40,292 bases of DNA from Clostridiales bacterium (GCA_015058275.1 SVCQ01000021.1:1-40292); one strand, 5' to 3'; counted from the first letter of the stretch, positions 8,723 to 17,137 are shown. Notes: a model not told the origin generated them from the letters alone. A program made the numbers and translations.

Positions 8723-10099
8723 CTATGTCCAGATATCTGAGGCGAGTTCATTTAGGTACTTCTGCACCCTGCGCGCTATGAAGTACACAAAGCCCTTGAG
8801 CTCGTAGTTGTATGAATTACCCTCGCCGGTCTTGGCTTTTCTGTCCCCGAATATCCTTGAATTGATGAGCACCATGTCTGATGTCTTTTTGTATATCCTG
8901 TCCCTGTCATTAAATAACTGTGTCAGGTCGATATTGATGCCGGGCGGTTTGCCTTTGATCGACAGCAGGTCCAGCGGACGTTTGACATATATCACTATCC
9001 CGTTGGCCTTGAGCATGTCTCTGTTTTGAGGGTTGAGGAGGGTCCCTCCTCCGGTCGCGATCACCGCGCCTCTGACGGTGGAGAGCTCCGCGACAGCCTT
9101 GTGCTCCATGGCCCTGAAGTAGTCCTCTCCTATGGCCGAGTCCGATACGACATCCTGTATAGGACGGCCCATCAGCTTCTCGGTCTCCTCATCCGTATCT
9201 ATGAATCTGAGTCCCAGCTCGTAGGCATAGCGCCTGAAGATCGTGGTCTTGCCGGAGCCAGGAAGGCCCACTGCCACGACATTGAGCTGGCTCTCGAGTA
9301 TCTTGCGCTTGACCTTGCGCAGGATGAGCTCCGCCTCCTCCTGATCCGCCTCCATGCCGAGCCAGAGATTGCGCGAAACGTAAGCCTGGATTATCAGCAT
9401 GTCAAGGCCCGACTTGGTATTGCACACGGTGAGCCTCCTGGCATCCTGGAGGAACTTCGTCCTGTACGGATTGTAAATGAGGTCTATCGCAAGCTCGAGG
9501 TTTGCAAAGAGCCTGAGGCTCAGTCTGGCTTCGCTGAGCACGGTTGTGTTGATGTAGGGCGATCTGCCTACCGGCGTACAGTTGACTATGATCTCGAAGT
9601 CATAGTATGGATACAATCTGTCGTATCCGGCTATTGTGTACGAATCTCCGATCTCCGCCCTTGCGGCTTCGGGGTCCCTCGATACCAGCACGACCTCGGC
9701 AGCCCTCATGTCTTCAAGCACTGCGGCTGCGCTTCTGGCAGCGCCGCCCGTACCGAGCACAAGACACCTGAGCCCGTCGACCGAGCCGTTGACAAGGTAT
9801 CTGAAGCCCTCTATATCCGTATTGCAGCCCCTGAGCCTGCCGTCCGGAAGCTTGCACACCGTATTGACGGACTGCGTCCTCATGGCATCATCCGAAAGCT
9901 CGTCCAGATACTTTATGACCGATCTGTTGAAAGGATGCGTTATGTTGAAGCCGTCAAACCTCTTATCGCTCAGAAACAGTCTGAGTTTGTCCTCATCATC
10001 GGTCTCAAGATGTATGTATTCGTAATCTCCGATCTCGCTGTGCACCCTGCGAAGCTGCACGTGCTCAAGACCGCTCCCAATCAGTCCGAATCTCTTCAT
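8723..10099 (-). CDS. Shikimate dehydrogenase-like/shikimate kinase fusion
   Basis: Two-domain protein with AroE-like residues 1 to about 265 and AroK-like residues about 275-458, counted from the ATG at 10099 (MKRFGLIG). That ATG fits the AroE N-terminus and follows GAGAGGG; an upstream ATG at 10141 would add 14 unlikely residues. The kinase half keeps a P-loop GLPGSGKTT, DTDEETEKL, GEDYFRAMEHKA, the GGG turn (ATGGGT) and a lid segment ending NDRDRIYKK, so phosphorylation of shikimate is plausible. The AroE half keeps the nucleotide-binding GTGGAARSA turn and NTD (Asp95). However, the catalytic Lys of the NVTxPxK motif is Asn58 (FNITHPFN), and the shikimate-binding SxS motif near the N-terminus reads EHVQLR. 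Dehydrogenase activity is therefore doubtful. Neighbours are rpoZ upstream and gpmI downstream. Confidence 0.9.
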   Translation of the reverse strand: MKRFGLIGSGLEHVQLRRVHSEIGDYEYIHLETDDEDKLRLFLSDKRFDGFNITHPFNRSVIKYLDELSDDAMRTQSVNTVCKLPDGRLRGCNTDIEGFRYLVNGSVDGLRCLVLGTGGAARSAAAVLEDMRAAEVVLVSRDPEAARAEIGDSYTIAGYDRLYPYYDFEIIVNCTPVGRSPYINTTVLSEARLSLRLFANLELAIDLIYNPYRTKFLQDARRLTVCNTKSGLDMLIIQAYVSRNLWLGMEADQEEAELILRKVKRKILESQLNVVAVGLPGSGKTTIFRRYAYELGLRFIDTDEETEKLMGRPIQDVVSDSAIGEDYFRAMEHKAVAELSTVRGAVIATGGGTLLNPQNRDMLKANGIVIYVKRPLDLLSIKGKPPGINIDLTQLFNDRDRIYKKTSDMVLINSRIFGDRKAKTGEGNSYNYELKGFVYFIARRVQKYLNELASDIWT

Positions 10100-10192
10100 C
10101 CCCGTTACCCTCTCACTAAAAATCAAAAAAACTCCCTGCATCCGAAAGACGGCTGCAAAGAGTCTCAGGTCAAATGACAGGCGCCGCAGAGA

Positions 10193-10399
10193 CTACTCCG
10201 TCTCTCCCGGCCTTTTATATGTGATCATATCGTCTGCGATCTCTCTGGCAGCCTGGCTTACAGGTCTCTCGGCCTCATCCTCTGTGAGTGCCGGCTTGCC
10301 GTCGACGATGTCTCTGGCCCTCTTTGCAGTAAGAATAACAAGTGAATACCTGCTGTCTGTCTTGTCTCTGAGTGTGTTTACTGATGGATAAAGCAGCAT
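10193..10399 (-). CDS. rpoZ: RNA polymerase omega subunit
   Basis: A 68-residue small subunit that helps assemble and stabilise the beta' subunit of RNA polymerase. The N-terminal SVNTLRDKTDSRYSLVILTAKRARDI region is the conserved omega signature, written here in shortened form as DSRYSLV and AKRARDI. AAGGGGAG precedes the ATG by 5 nt. It lies 20 nt downstream of gmk, the usual bacterial order gmk-rpoZ. Confidence 0.95.
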   Translation of the reverse strand: MLLYPSVNTLRDKTDSRYSLVILTAKRARDIVDGKPALTEDEAERPVSQAAREIADDMITYKRPGETE

Positions 10400-10419
10400 T
10401 ATAGCTCCCCTTTCTAATA

Positions 10420-11037
10420 TTATTGTAATTCGTTTTCGTACTCCCTTATGATGCCTCTTACGGCCTCAGGGACTCTGTGAGACTCCGCCTCGATTATGCT
10501 GCGGGCCTCATTCGCCGCAGTCTCGAGATCATCATTGATGATGATGTAATCGTACTCGCCTATAAGCTTGATCTCGCTGAGCGCCTGGCCGAGTCTCTTT
10601 TCGACCTTGTCGGCCGTCTCGGTGCCCCTGCCCTCAAGCCGCCTGCGCAGCTCCTTGAGGCTCGGTGGAAGTATGAATATGAGTATTGACTCAGGCATGG
10701 CCTTCCTGACCTGGAGTCCGCCCTGGACGTCTATGTCGAGGAGCACGTTGTAGCCCCTGTCCAGACGCTTGATCACCATGTCCTTAGGCGTACCGTAGAG
10801 ATTGTCGAATACCTGAGCGTGCTCGAGGAAATTACCGGCCTCGACGTTGTCAAGGAACTCCTCTCTTGTCACAAAGAAATAATCCTTGCCGTGCACCTCG
10901 CCTTCTCTCGGGTCGCGCGTGGTCATCGATACCGAGAACTCATTGTGCTTGTCCTTGAGAAGCTCGGCACAGATAGTGCCCTTGCCTGTACCCGATGGTC
11001 CGGATATAACGTATAGCTTTCCTTTCGTGCGGCTCAT
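10420..11037 (-). CDS. gmk: Guanylate kinase
   Basis: Phosphorylates GMP to GDP with ATP in nucleotide recycling and (p)ppGpp metabolism. The 205-residue product has the P-loop GPSGTGKGT (about 11-19), the GMP-binding SMTTRDPREGEVHGKDY region (shortened: TTRDPREGE), the lid region and the DIDVQGG motif. GGGAGGT lies 5 nt before the ATG. It follows the symporter gene by 12 nt and precedes rpoZ, so it is part of the long minus-strand transcript starting at yicC. Confidence 0.97.
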   Translation of the reverse strand: MSRTKGKLYVISGPSGTGKGTICAELLKDKHNEFSVSMTTRDPREGEVHGKDYFFVTREEFLDNVEAGNFLEHAQVFDNLYGTPKDMVIKRLDRGYNVLLDIDVQGGLQVRKAMPESILIFILPPSLKELRRRLEGRGTETADKVEKRLGQALSEIKLIGEYDYIIINDDLETAANEARSIIEAESHRVPEAVRGIIREYENELQ

Positions 11038-11049
11038 TACGACCTCCCG

Positions 11050-12270
11050 TTAACCAAGTGATTCTATCACTTTTGACTCGGTCTTTGCAATTATAAGATT
11101 GGCGGCCACGTCTCCGCTTACATTGATGGTGGTAAAGGCCATATCCAGCAGTCTGTAGAATGCCGCGATCGGTCCGATCAGATCTACCGGAAGGCCGAAT
11201 ATGGTCAGGAACGAAGTCATCAGCACTATACCGCCTCCGGGTATGCCAGGAGCCGCCATGTTGATCAGGGTAGCCACGACGGCCATCATCACAAAGCGGC
11301 TAAGCGGCATGCCGAGCCCATAGAATTCATTTACGAATACCGCCAGGCAGCAGAAGGAGCACGCCCCTCCGCACATGTTGATCGTACATCCGAGCGGAAG
11401 CGTGAAGTTCGCGATGTACTCCGGCACTCCGAGATCCTCCGTACTGACCTTGAGAGTCGTAGGAAGCGTAGCCGCGGAGCTTGTCGTCGACATCGTCATC
11501 AGAGCGATCTTGCCGCTTGCCCTCAGATAAGTCTTCGGGTCGGCCCCGCCTATGGTCACAGACGGCAGGAAGAACACGATGAAGAACACCGCGATGCATG
11601 CAAGCCAGCAGCACAGCATGTACTTGCCTATGGCCATGAATACGCCGGCACCGAACTCCGCCACCGAGTAGGCGATGAGGGACATTACTCCGATCGGAGA
11701 AGTCTCCATGATCATCGACAGTACGTAGAACATCGCCTCCGTCAGGCTGTCTATGAATTCCTTTACCGGCCTGCCCTTATCCCCGATAGCCACGATCGCT
11801 ATGCCGAGTATCACCGAAAACAGCAGCGTCGGCAGTATGTTGTTGGCTGACATGGCTTCGATTATGTTGTCAGGGAAAAAGCCCCTCAGGACATCCGAGA
11901 AGCTGACCGGTCCGCCGACCTCCCCCTCGTATACAGGAGGGTTCTCAAAGCTGATGCCGGATCCCGGCCTGATAAGCGACGCTACACCGAACGACACAGC
12001 AAACGAGGCCAGGAACATGATGACATAGAGTCCTATCGCCTTGAGGCCTATCCTCCTCAGGCCGGATATATTGCCGGAACCCGTGATGCCGCTCAGCACC
12101 GCGCATACCAGCACAGGTATGACCAACATCTTGATGAGGTTGAGATAGATCTCTCCCACGACCTTTGTCGCTATCGAAAACCCCGGCGCCGCAAAGCCCA
12201 GGATCACTCCTATCGCAAAGCCTATGGCTATCCTTATGAACAGATTCTCTTTTTTGAACAGTATCTCCAT
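11050..12270 (-). CDS. DAACS-family sodium/proton symporter, unusual binding site
   Basis: Integral membrane secondary transporter of the glutamate-transporter fold, with about eight membrane segments and two re-entrant hairpins. The serine-rich hairpin (STTSSAATLPTT, 261-272) and AAPGIPGGGIVL (339-350) are clear. Compared with archaeal GltPh, the NMDGT motif is Asn298-Met-Cys300-Gly-Gly302 and the C-terminal motif is LLDMAFTTINVSGD (374-387). Thus the residues equivalent to Asp312, Thr314, Asp390 and Arg397 are Cys, Gly, Tyr and Phe, while those equivalent to Asp394, Thr398, Asn401 and Asp405 are kept. This argues against an acidic amino acid substrate. The gene lies between yicC and gmk, 12-13 nt from each, with GGGAG before the ATG. 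Confidence 0.88.
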   Translation of the reverse strand: MEILFKKENLFIRIAIGFAIGVILGFAAPGFSIATKVVGEIYLNLIKMLVIPVLVCAVLSGITGSGNISGLRRIGLKAIGLYVIMFLASFAVSFGVASLIRPGSGISFENPPVYEGEVGGPVSFSDVLRGFFPDNIIEAMSANNILPTLLFSVILGIAIVAIGDKGRPVKEFIDSLTEAMFYVLSMIMETSPIGVMSLIAYSVAEFGAGVFMAIGKYMLCCWLACIAVFFIVFFLPSVTIGGADPKTYLRASGKIALMTMSTTSSAATLPTTLKVSTEDLGVPEYIANFTLPLGCTINMCGGACSFCCLAVFVNEFYGLGMPLSRFVMMAVVATLINMAAPGIPGGGIVLMTSFLTIFGLPVDLIGPIAAFYRLLDMAFTTINVSGDVAANLIIAKTESKVIESLG

Positions 12271-12282
12271 CCCTGCTCCCTG

Positions 12283-13176
12283 CTACTCTATGTTTTGTAC
12301 CTGCTCCCTGATCTTTTCGATCTCCGCCTTGAGATCGAGCATCAGGGAGGTTATCTCAGTGTCATTTGACTTGGAGCCTATGGTATTGGCTTCGCGGTTC
12401 ATCTCCTGGATGAGGAAGTCAATCTTCTTGCCTATGCCCTCGCTGCCGTCTGAATTAAGGAAGCTCCTGAGCTGGCTCACATGGCTGTCGAGCCTCACAA
12501 GCTCCTCAGTAATATTGGCCTTGTCAGCGAATATGGCAGCCTCGAGAGCAACTCTCTCGGCAGGAACCTCATAGACGCCGTCCAGAATCTCCTCGACTCT
12601 GGCTCTGAACTTGGCTGCATACTCCTTTTCGATCTCAGGCGCTCTTTGCTCAATGCGCGATCTGAGATCCGCGACCGCATCGGCCCTCTCAAGGAGGTCA
12701 GCCGCCAGTCTGGCACCCTCTGTCTCTCTCATGGAGCAGAAGTCGTCAAGCGCCTTTGATGTCGCGGCGAGAAGCCTCTGTGTTACGGCCTCTTCGTCCT
12801 CCTCGGCAGCGCTTGTCCTGATCACATCCGGCATCCTCGAAAGCAGGCTGAGCGACACTCTCGACTCCTCGCCGAAGTCAAAGTTGTCCCTGAGCTTGCT
12901 GAGTGCGTCGTAATACTTGGATGCGAGGTCCATGTCGAGCCTCACGTCGCTGTCGCTCTGTCCGATATTGTCCACCATGATGCCGACCTCGACCTTGCCG
13001 CGGTGCAGCCTCTCCTTGATCGCAGCCTTGATCTTCTCCTCTGCGAACGCGTACTTCCTCGGCATCTTGACGAATATGTCAAGGTATCTGTGATTGACCG
13101 ATCTGATCTCGACGGTCACCTTGGCCGCCTCATCGGTGAATTCACCCCTGCCGAACCCTGTCATGCTTCTTATCAT
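12283..13176 (-). CDS. yicC: YicC/YloC-family endoribonuclease-like protein
   Basis: A 297-residue YicC-family protein, a conserved factor reported to act as an endoribonuclease in RNA turnover in other bacteria. The N-terminal signature MIRSMTGFGR and EIRSVNHRYLDIFVKMPR (given here as two pieces), LHRGKVEV and the C-terminal KKIDFLIQEMNREANTIGSK (20 residues) are characteristic. The ATG at 13176 is chosen over one 23 codons upstream because AGGAGG lies 8 nt before it and the family begins MIRSMTG. It is the first gene of the long minus-strand operon. Confidence 0.93.
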   Translation of the reverse strand: MIRSMTGFGRGEFTDEAAKVTVEIRSVNHRYLDIFVKMPRKYAFAEEKIKAAIKERLHRGKVEVGIMVDNIGQSDSDVRLDMDLASKYYDALSKLRDNFDFGEESRVSLSLLSRMPDVIRTSAAEEDEEAVTQRLLAATSKALDDFCSMRETEGARLAADLLERADAVADLRSRIEQRAPEIEKEYAAKFRARVEEILDGVYEVPAERVALEAAIFADKANITEELVRLDSHVSQLRSFLNSDGSEGIGKKIDFLIQEMNREANTIGSKSNDTEITSLMLDLKAEIEKIREQVQNIE

Positions 13177-13227
13177 TTCCGAAAGCCTCCTGTCCTTAAT
13201 ATAAATATCGATCTTTCGAACAGATAT

Positions 13228-13256
13228 ATAATACCATATTGCCACGGAGTTTGCCC
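13228..13256 (-). promoter_or_regulatory. yicC operon promoter, extended -10
   Basis: On the minus strand TATTAT (13228-13233) preceded by TGG forms an extended -10. A weak -35 (GGGCAA, 13251-13256) lies 17 nt upstream. It overlaps the divergent promoter of the next gene. Confidence 0.55.
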
Positions 13257-13267
13257 GATAGTATTAT
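13239..13267 (+). promoter_or_regulatory. Promoter of the EEP-family gene
   Basis: TTGCCA (13239-13244) and TATTAT (13262-13267) with a 17-nt spacer point away from yicC, about 40 nt before the start codon. Confidence 0.65.
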
Positions 13268-13306
13268 TCTTGTAACAGTTATCTCAGATCAGAGAGGTCA
13301 ACGGAA

Positions 13307-14479
13307 ATGAACGATACCGAGATCAAGGATAAGGATATCCCTGTAGAGGAAGCCTCCGCAGATAAGGATACAGATAACAAATCGGATAACAAAAGAGAAA
13401 AGAAAAAGCCCGGTATATTCCGGAGGATACTCAGGACGATACTGGCGGTGATAGTGATCATATTGCTCATCGCCGGAGCGGGCATCGGCTGGCTCAGCGT
13501 AAGGGAGTACAAGCCGGATGATGTCACAAAGATCGAGCCCGAGGGCACATCAGACCGCACTCTCAAACGCTATGACAGCTTCTCTGTCGTCAGCTGGAAT
13601 ATTGGCTACGGCGCGCTCGGAGACAACGCCGACTTCTTTATGGACGGCGGCGAGAGCGTCATGACCGCAGACGACGAGAGGCTCGAGTCCAACCTCAGCG
13701 GCATCGAGCAGGAGATCGCAAGACTTGACCCGGATGTCCTCTTCCTCCAGGAGATAGACGAGGACTCAAGGCGCTCCCACTATGTCAATGAGGCTGAGCG
13801 CATGCAGGACAGATTCCCGGGATACACGACCGCGTTCGCCTACAATTACCACTGTGATTTCGTGCCTTTCCCTATGCCGCCTATCGGCAAGGTCAGATCA
13901 GGCATCATGACATTCTCGGAGTTCCCGTTTGAAAGCTGCACTCGCTACCAGCTGCCGTGTCCGTTCAAATGGCCGGTACGCGTGGCCAACCTCAAAAGAT
14001 CGCTTCTTGTCACGCGCATCCCGGTAGAGAATTCAGATAAGGAGCTGGTGCTGATCAACCTCCATCTCGAGGCCTATGACAGCGGCGAGGGTAAGATCGC
14101 CCAGACAAAGATGCTGGCTCAGATGCTCGACGAGGAGTATCAGAAGGGCAATTACGTCATAGCGGGCGGCGACTTCAACCAGATATTCTCATCCGCCAGC
14201 TCCAAGAAGTTCCCACTCCAGGAGGGCATGTGGCATCCGGGCGTCATCAAGATCACCGGAATCAACGGCGTATGGAACTACCTCATGGACGAGTCCGTTC
14301 CATCCTGCCGAAGCCTCGACAAGGCCTACGCGGGCAACGATCACACGAACTTCCAGTATTATCTGATAGACGGCTTCATCACATCGGGCAATATGGATAT
14401 AGAGAAGTTCGAGAACAAGGATCTCGACTTTGTCTACTCAGATCACAACCCGGTATACCTCAAGGTGAGGCTGAGATAA
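13307..14479 (+). CDS. Membrane-anchored endonuclease/exonuclease/phosphatase-family protein
   Basis: A 390-residue protein of the DNase I-like EEP superfamily. A charged, Lys/Asp-rich cytoplasmic head (1-38) is followed by a single membrane helix (about 39-62), placing the catalytic domain outside. Catalytic motifs are all visible: VVSWNIGYG with Asn98, FLQEID with Glu149, GGDFNQIF, and the C-terminal SDHNPVYLK. The substrate could be nucleic acid, a phosphoinositide or a sphingomyelin-like lipid phosphate, and sequence alone does not decide. It stands alone on the plus strand with its own promoter and a strong terminator. Confidence 0.88.
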   Translation: MNDTEIKDKDIPVEEASADKDTDNKSDNKREKKKPGIFRRILRTILAVIVIILLIAGAGIGWLSVREYKPDDVTKIEPEGTSDRTLKRYDSFSVVSWNIGYGALGDNADFFMDGGESVMTADDERLESNLSGIEQEIARLDPDVLFLQEIDEDSRRSHYVNEAERMQDRFPGYTTAFAYNYHCDFVPFPMPPIGKVRSGIMTFSEFPFESCTRYQLPCPFKWPVRVANLKRSLLVTRIPVENSDKELVLINLHLEAYDSGEGKIAQTKMLAQMLDEEYQKGNYVIAGGDFNQIFSSASSKKFPLQEGMWHPGVIKITGINGVWNYLMDESVPSCRSLDKAYAGNDHTNFQYYLIDGFITSGNMDIEKFENKDLDFVYSDHNPVYLKVRLR

Positions 14480-14505
14480 GCCCACCGCACGAGACTTCAG
14501 ACATC

Positions 14506-14546
14506 AAAACAGCTTTACGGCAAGCCGCCCGTAAAGCTGTTTTTGA
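14506..14546 (+). terminator. Bidirectional terminator
   Basis: A 15-bp perfect stem AAAACAGCTTTACGG/CCGTAAAGCTGTTTT with a short loop, then TTTG. It separates the plus-strand EEP gene from the convergent minus-strand small membrane protein gene and can serve both. Confidence 0.9.
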
Positions 14547-14567
14547 TTTAAATATCAGATTAAAGTC

Positions 14568-14783
14568 TTACTCCTCTTCGGAGTCCTCGATCACCTCAGG
14601 ATCGACATCGATGGCCTCAGCCCTCATCATCGCATCCTCGGCTTCATCCTCGGCCTCCTGAGCGAGTCTCTGCTCCTCGGCCTCACGCCTTGCATCCTCC
14701 TCGGCGAACTTCGCCCTCATGTTGAGAGTCTTGAGTACAACGTAGGCGATCGCCAGGACGCCCAGCAAAAACATTGTGAACAT
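14568..14783 (-). CDS. Small single-span membrane protein, acidic tail
   Basis: A 71-residue protein with an N-terminal hydrophobic helix (about 2-18) followed by a highly charged, Glu/Ala/Arg-rich stretch (about 25-60) likely to form a coiled coil, and an acidic end (EDSEEE). I do not recognise a family. AAGGAG lies 7 nt before the ATG, and the terminator downstream supports a real gene. It follows the receiver-domain gene by 14 nt and may be co-transcribed with mscL. Confidence 0.7.
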   Translation of the reverse strand: MFTMFLLGVLAIAYVVLKTLNMRAKFAEEDARREAEEQRLAQEAEDEAEDAMMRAEAIDVDPEVIEDSEEE

Positions 14784-14797
14784 ATACAGTCTCCTTA

Positions 14798-15112
14798 TCA
14801 GTAATCACTCGACCATCCGGTGATGACGGCGCCGGGGAAATTGACCTCCGCGAACCTCAGCATCTTGTCCCTCCCGCTTATGTGCGTGGAGTGGACGTTG
14901 ATGTGAGCCGGCTTCATCTCATGTCTCTTCATGTACTTGAGCGCATCGAAGCCGGTGAACAGGCTGTCGTATCCCAGATCGTAGTCAAGATCCACCATTT
15001 CGAGACAGTCCCTGTACTTGTCGAGCAGGGCCAGGAAATCCGCATAATTGTCCGCGGACCTGAAGCCGTCGCCACGGGGAGCTGTCCTCCAGTCGTCAAG
15101 ATACAGCTTCAT
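14798..15112 (-). CDS. Cyclic-phosphate-processing receiver-domain protein (cREC)
   Basis: A 104-residue single-domain protein matching the cREC family, a receiver-like fold proposed by comparative genomics to process cyclic phosphates on RNA ends or nucleotides. Visible features are LYLDDWRTAP with Asp6/Asp7, VDLDYDLG with Asp41/Asp43, and the histidine motif NVHSTHISGRDKM. The start codon follows the mscL stop by a single nucleotide, so translation is probably coupled to mscL. There is no clear separate ribosome-binding site beyond the purine-rich end of mscL. Confidence 0.75.
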   Translation of the reverse strand: MKLYLDDWRTAPRGDGFRSADNYADFLALLDKYRDCLEMVDLDYDLGYDSLFTGFDALKYMKRHEMKPAHINVHSTHISGRDKMLRFAEVNFPGAVITGWSSDY

Positions 15113-15113
15113 C

Positions 15114-15509
15114 TTACTTCTTCTCTTTGAGAAGGTCTCTTATCTCCGTGAGAAGAGCGATGTCTGCAGGAGTCTCCTCAGGAGCAGCTTCCTCTTCCTT
15201 CTCCTTAGTAACAGCATCCTTGGCCTTGTTGAGAGCCTTGATGATCATGAACAGCACGAGTGCAACGAGCAGGAAGTCGATGACAGCCTGCAGGAAGGCG
15301 CCGTATCCGATGGATGCATCGCCTACCTTCCATGCCATCTGCTCTACGCTGAGTCCGCCGCTGAGAGCTCCGATGATCGGCATGAGTATGCTGTCAACGA
15401 GAGCCGTTACGATGGCAGTGAATGCGCCGCCGATTATGATACCAACGGCCATGTCCATTACGTTGCCCTTGCTGATAAATTCCTTGAATTCCTTCATAAA
15501 GCTTTTCAT
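15114..15509 (-). CDS. mscL: Large-conductance mechanosensitive channel
   Basis: Homopentameric membrane-tension-gated channel that releases osmolytes on hypo-osmotic shock. The 131-residue product has the amphipathic N-terminus FKEFISKGNVMDMAVG, the pore helix IIIGGAFTAIVTALVDSILMP (21 residues in full, so given here as GGAFTAIV and LVDSILMP), a periplasmic-type loop, a second helix FLLVALVLFMIIKALN and the C-terminal bundle LLTEIRDLLK. GGAGGG lies about 9 nt before the ATG. Confidence 0.97.
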   Translation of the reverse strand: MKSFMKEFKEFISKGNVMDMAVGIIIGGAFTAIVTALVDSILMPIIGALSGGLSVEQMAWKVGDASIGYGAFLQAVIDFLLVALVLFMIIKALNKAKDAVTKEKEEEAAPEETPADIALLTEIRDLLKEKK

Positions 15510-15544
15510 TTTGTTGTCCCTCCGGGTTTATATAAATATTTTTG

Positions 15545-16216
15545 CTATCTGTAGTAGATGTTTTGTGGCCTCAGGGCCAGTATGTCGCAGTCGAGCTTAG
15601 TCACATCCGTATCCAGGAAATAAAGTTCGCCCAGGCTTATGGTGTGATTCCTGCCGGCGGCAGCGATCAGGAACTCCTCGATAGTGCCTATGTCGGCGAG
15701 TCCGAATCCCGCAGCCTCGGCCCTGTAGTGCATAGGGATCACCATCTTAGGGGAAGTCCTTTCGATGAGATCGAGAGCTTCATTCTTGTCGTAGGTGTAT
15801 GTGCCTCCCACAGGTATGAGCGCAATGTCGGCGCCGCTGAGAAGCTCTTTGTTGTCCTCCGTCATGAGGTCGTCGAGCACCTCACCTATGTCTCCGTAGT
15901 GGATGATCTTCTCGCCGGTCTTCTTGTGTGTGATCACGTAGATCCTGTTAGGCCCCCTCCTGGCGCCCTTGACATCATCGTGATATGTATCGATGAACTT
16001 TACATCAAAGGGGTCATCAAGACACGGCTCCACAACTATCGCGTCCCTGTAGTTGTGGTCGAAGTGATCGTGTGTGCACAGCACCTCGCTGGCGCTGTCG
16101 CGTATCGCCCCGAAGCCCGGCACGCTGCCCGGCTCATACGGATCGATCACGATCGAGTATCCCGTATCTCCGTCCTTGATCTTAAAGCATGAATGTCCCA
16201 GATATTTAAGCAGCAT
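15545..16216 (-). CDS. Metallo-beta-lactamase-fold hydrolase
   Basis: A 223-residue MBL-fold protein of the short UlaG-like/UPF0173 type. The HxHxDH metal motif is at His49-Asp-His51-Phe-Asp53-His54, and later His and Asp residues (HYGDIGEVL, IPMHYRAEA) complete a likely binuclear site. The substrate is unknown. AGGAGGG lies 8 nt before the ATG. It starts 12 nt downstream of the lipid kinase gene and may be the last member of the rdgB-yihY-kinase operon. Confidence 0.85.
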   Translation of the reverse strand: MLLKYLGHSCFKIKDGDTGYSIVIDPYEPGSVPGFGAIRDSASEVLCTHDHFDHNYRDAIVVEPCLDDPFDVKFIDTYHDDVKGARRGPNRIYVITHKKTGEKIIHYGDIGEVLDDLMTEDNKELLSGADIALIPVGGTYTYDKNEALDLIERTSPKMVIPMHYRAEAAGFGLADIGTIEEFLIAAAGRNHTISLGELYFLDTDVTKLDCDILALRPQNIYYR

Positions 16217-16228
16217 TGCCTGACCCTC

Positions 16229-17134
16229 CTATATGATCATGGTTATAGCCGATTCGAGCGTGTGTATCTCGCACACTCCGGATCCCTCTTCGTACTCTCC
16301 GTCAAGCGTCCAGTGGACGTCCTTGTCTATCTGTATCGTGAGGTCCCTGGCTGAGAATGACTCGATCTGGTTTGACTTGAAGCTGCCTCCCAGAGTGCTG
16401 ATGGCGATGTCGTTAAGAGCGATGATGTCCCTCGGCATCTTGATCAGCAGGACCTCCATAAGGCCGTCGTTCATGTCCACATCGAGCTTCTCGAGGTTGA
16501 GTATGCCTCCGACCGATCTTGAATTGCATATGGCTCCGAGCACGTAGTCGCCTTCGACCACCTTCTCGTCCGGAGTGCCCGGATCGGCGGTGATCCTTGC
16601 GTGTATCGGCTTTAGATTGGCAAGCTCAGTAATGCCTCCCATCACATAAGCGGCATGTCCGAATATGTTCTTTAAGTTCTGAGGTACCGAATACGTGACC
16701 GATGTGAATGCTCCGAAGCTGGCAACGTAGCTGAAGTACCTGCCGTTGAAGCTTCCTATGTCAACCTTCTGGGGTCTTCCCTCAATGACTGTATCGACGC
16801 AGTCAAAGATGTACTTGGGAAGTCCTATAGAGTTGGCGAAGTCGTTTGTCGAACCCGACGGGATATATCCGATAGGCGTATGGAAGCCTCCCGAGATGAG
16901 ACCGTCTATGACCTCGTTGAGAGTGCCGTCTCCGCCGGATACCACGACCACGTCAGACTCTCCGCCGTAACGATGCGCGAATTCCCTCGCATCGCCCCTG
17001 GCAGTCGTCATGAGGACCTGAGTAAGATAACCCGCATTCGAGAACCTCTCGATGATCTTTGCCATGTACTTCGGCGCCAGCATGACTCCGGACTTTGGGT
17101 TCATTATCAAAAGCAGCCTGCGTCTGTCTTGCAT
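16229..17134 (-). CDS. Diacylglycerol kinase-like lipid kinase
   Basis: A 301-residue protein of the DagK/YegS/LCB5 family, which phosphorylates diacylglycerol or related lipids for recycling into phosphatidic acid. Key motifs are LLIMNPKSG (about 8-16), the nucleotide-binding VVSGGDGTLNEVIDGL and the IPSGSTNDFANS loop. GGAGGA precedes the ATG and lies inside the last codons of the upstream yihY-like gene, three nucleotides away, suggesting translational coupling. The direct lipid substrate is inferred only from family. Confidence 0.9.
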   Translation of the reverse strand: MQDRRRLLLIMNPKSGVMLAPKYMAKIIERFSNAGYLTQVLMTTARGDAREFAHRYGGESDVVVVSGGDGTLNEVIDGLISGGFHTPIGYIPSGSTNDFANSIGLPKYIFDCVDTVIEGRPQKVDIGSFNGRYFSYVASFGAFTSVTYSVPQNLKNIFGHAAYVMGGITELANLKPIHARITADPGTPDEKVVEGDYVLGAICNSRSVGGILNLEKLDVDMNDGLMEVLLIKMPRDIIALNDIAISTLGGSFKSNQIESFSARDLTIQIDKDVHWTLDGEYEEGSGVCEIHTLESAITMII

Positions 17135-17137
17135 CTG

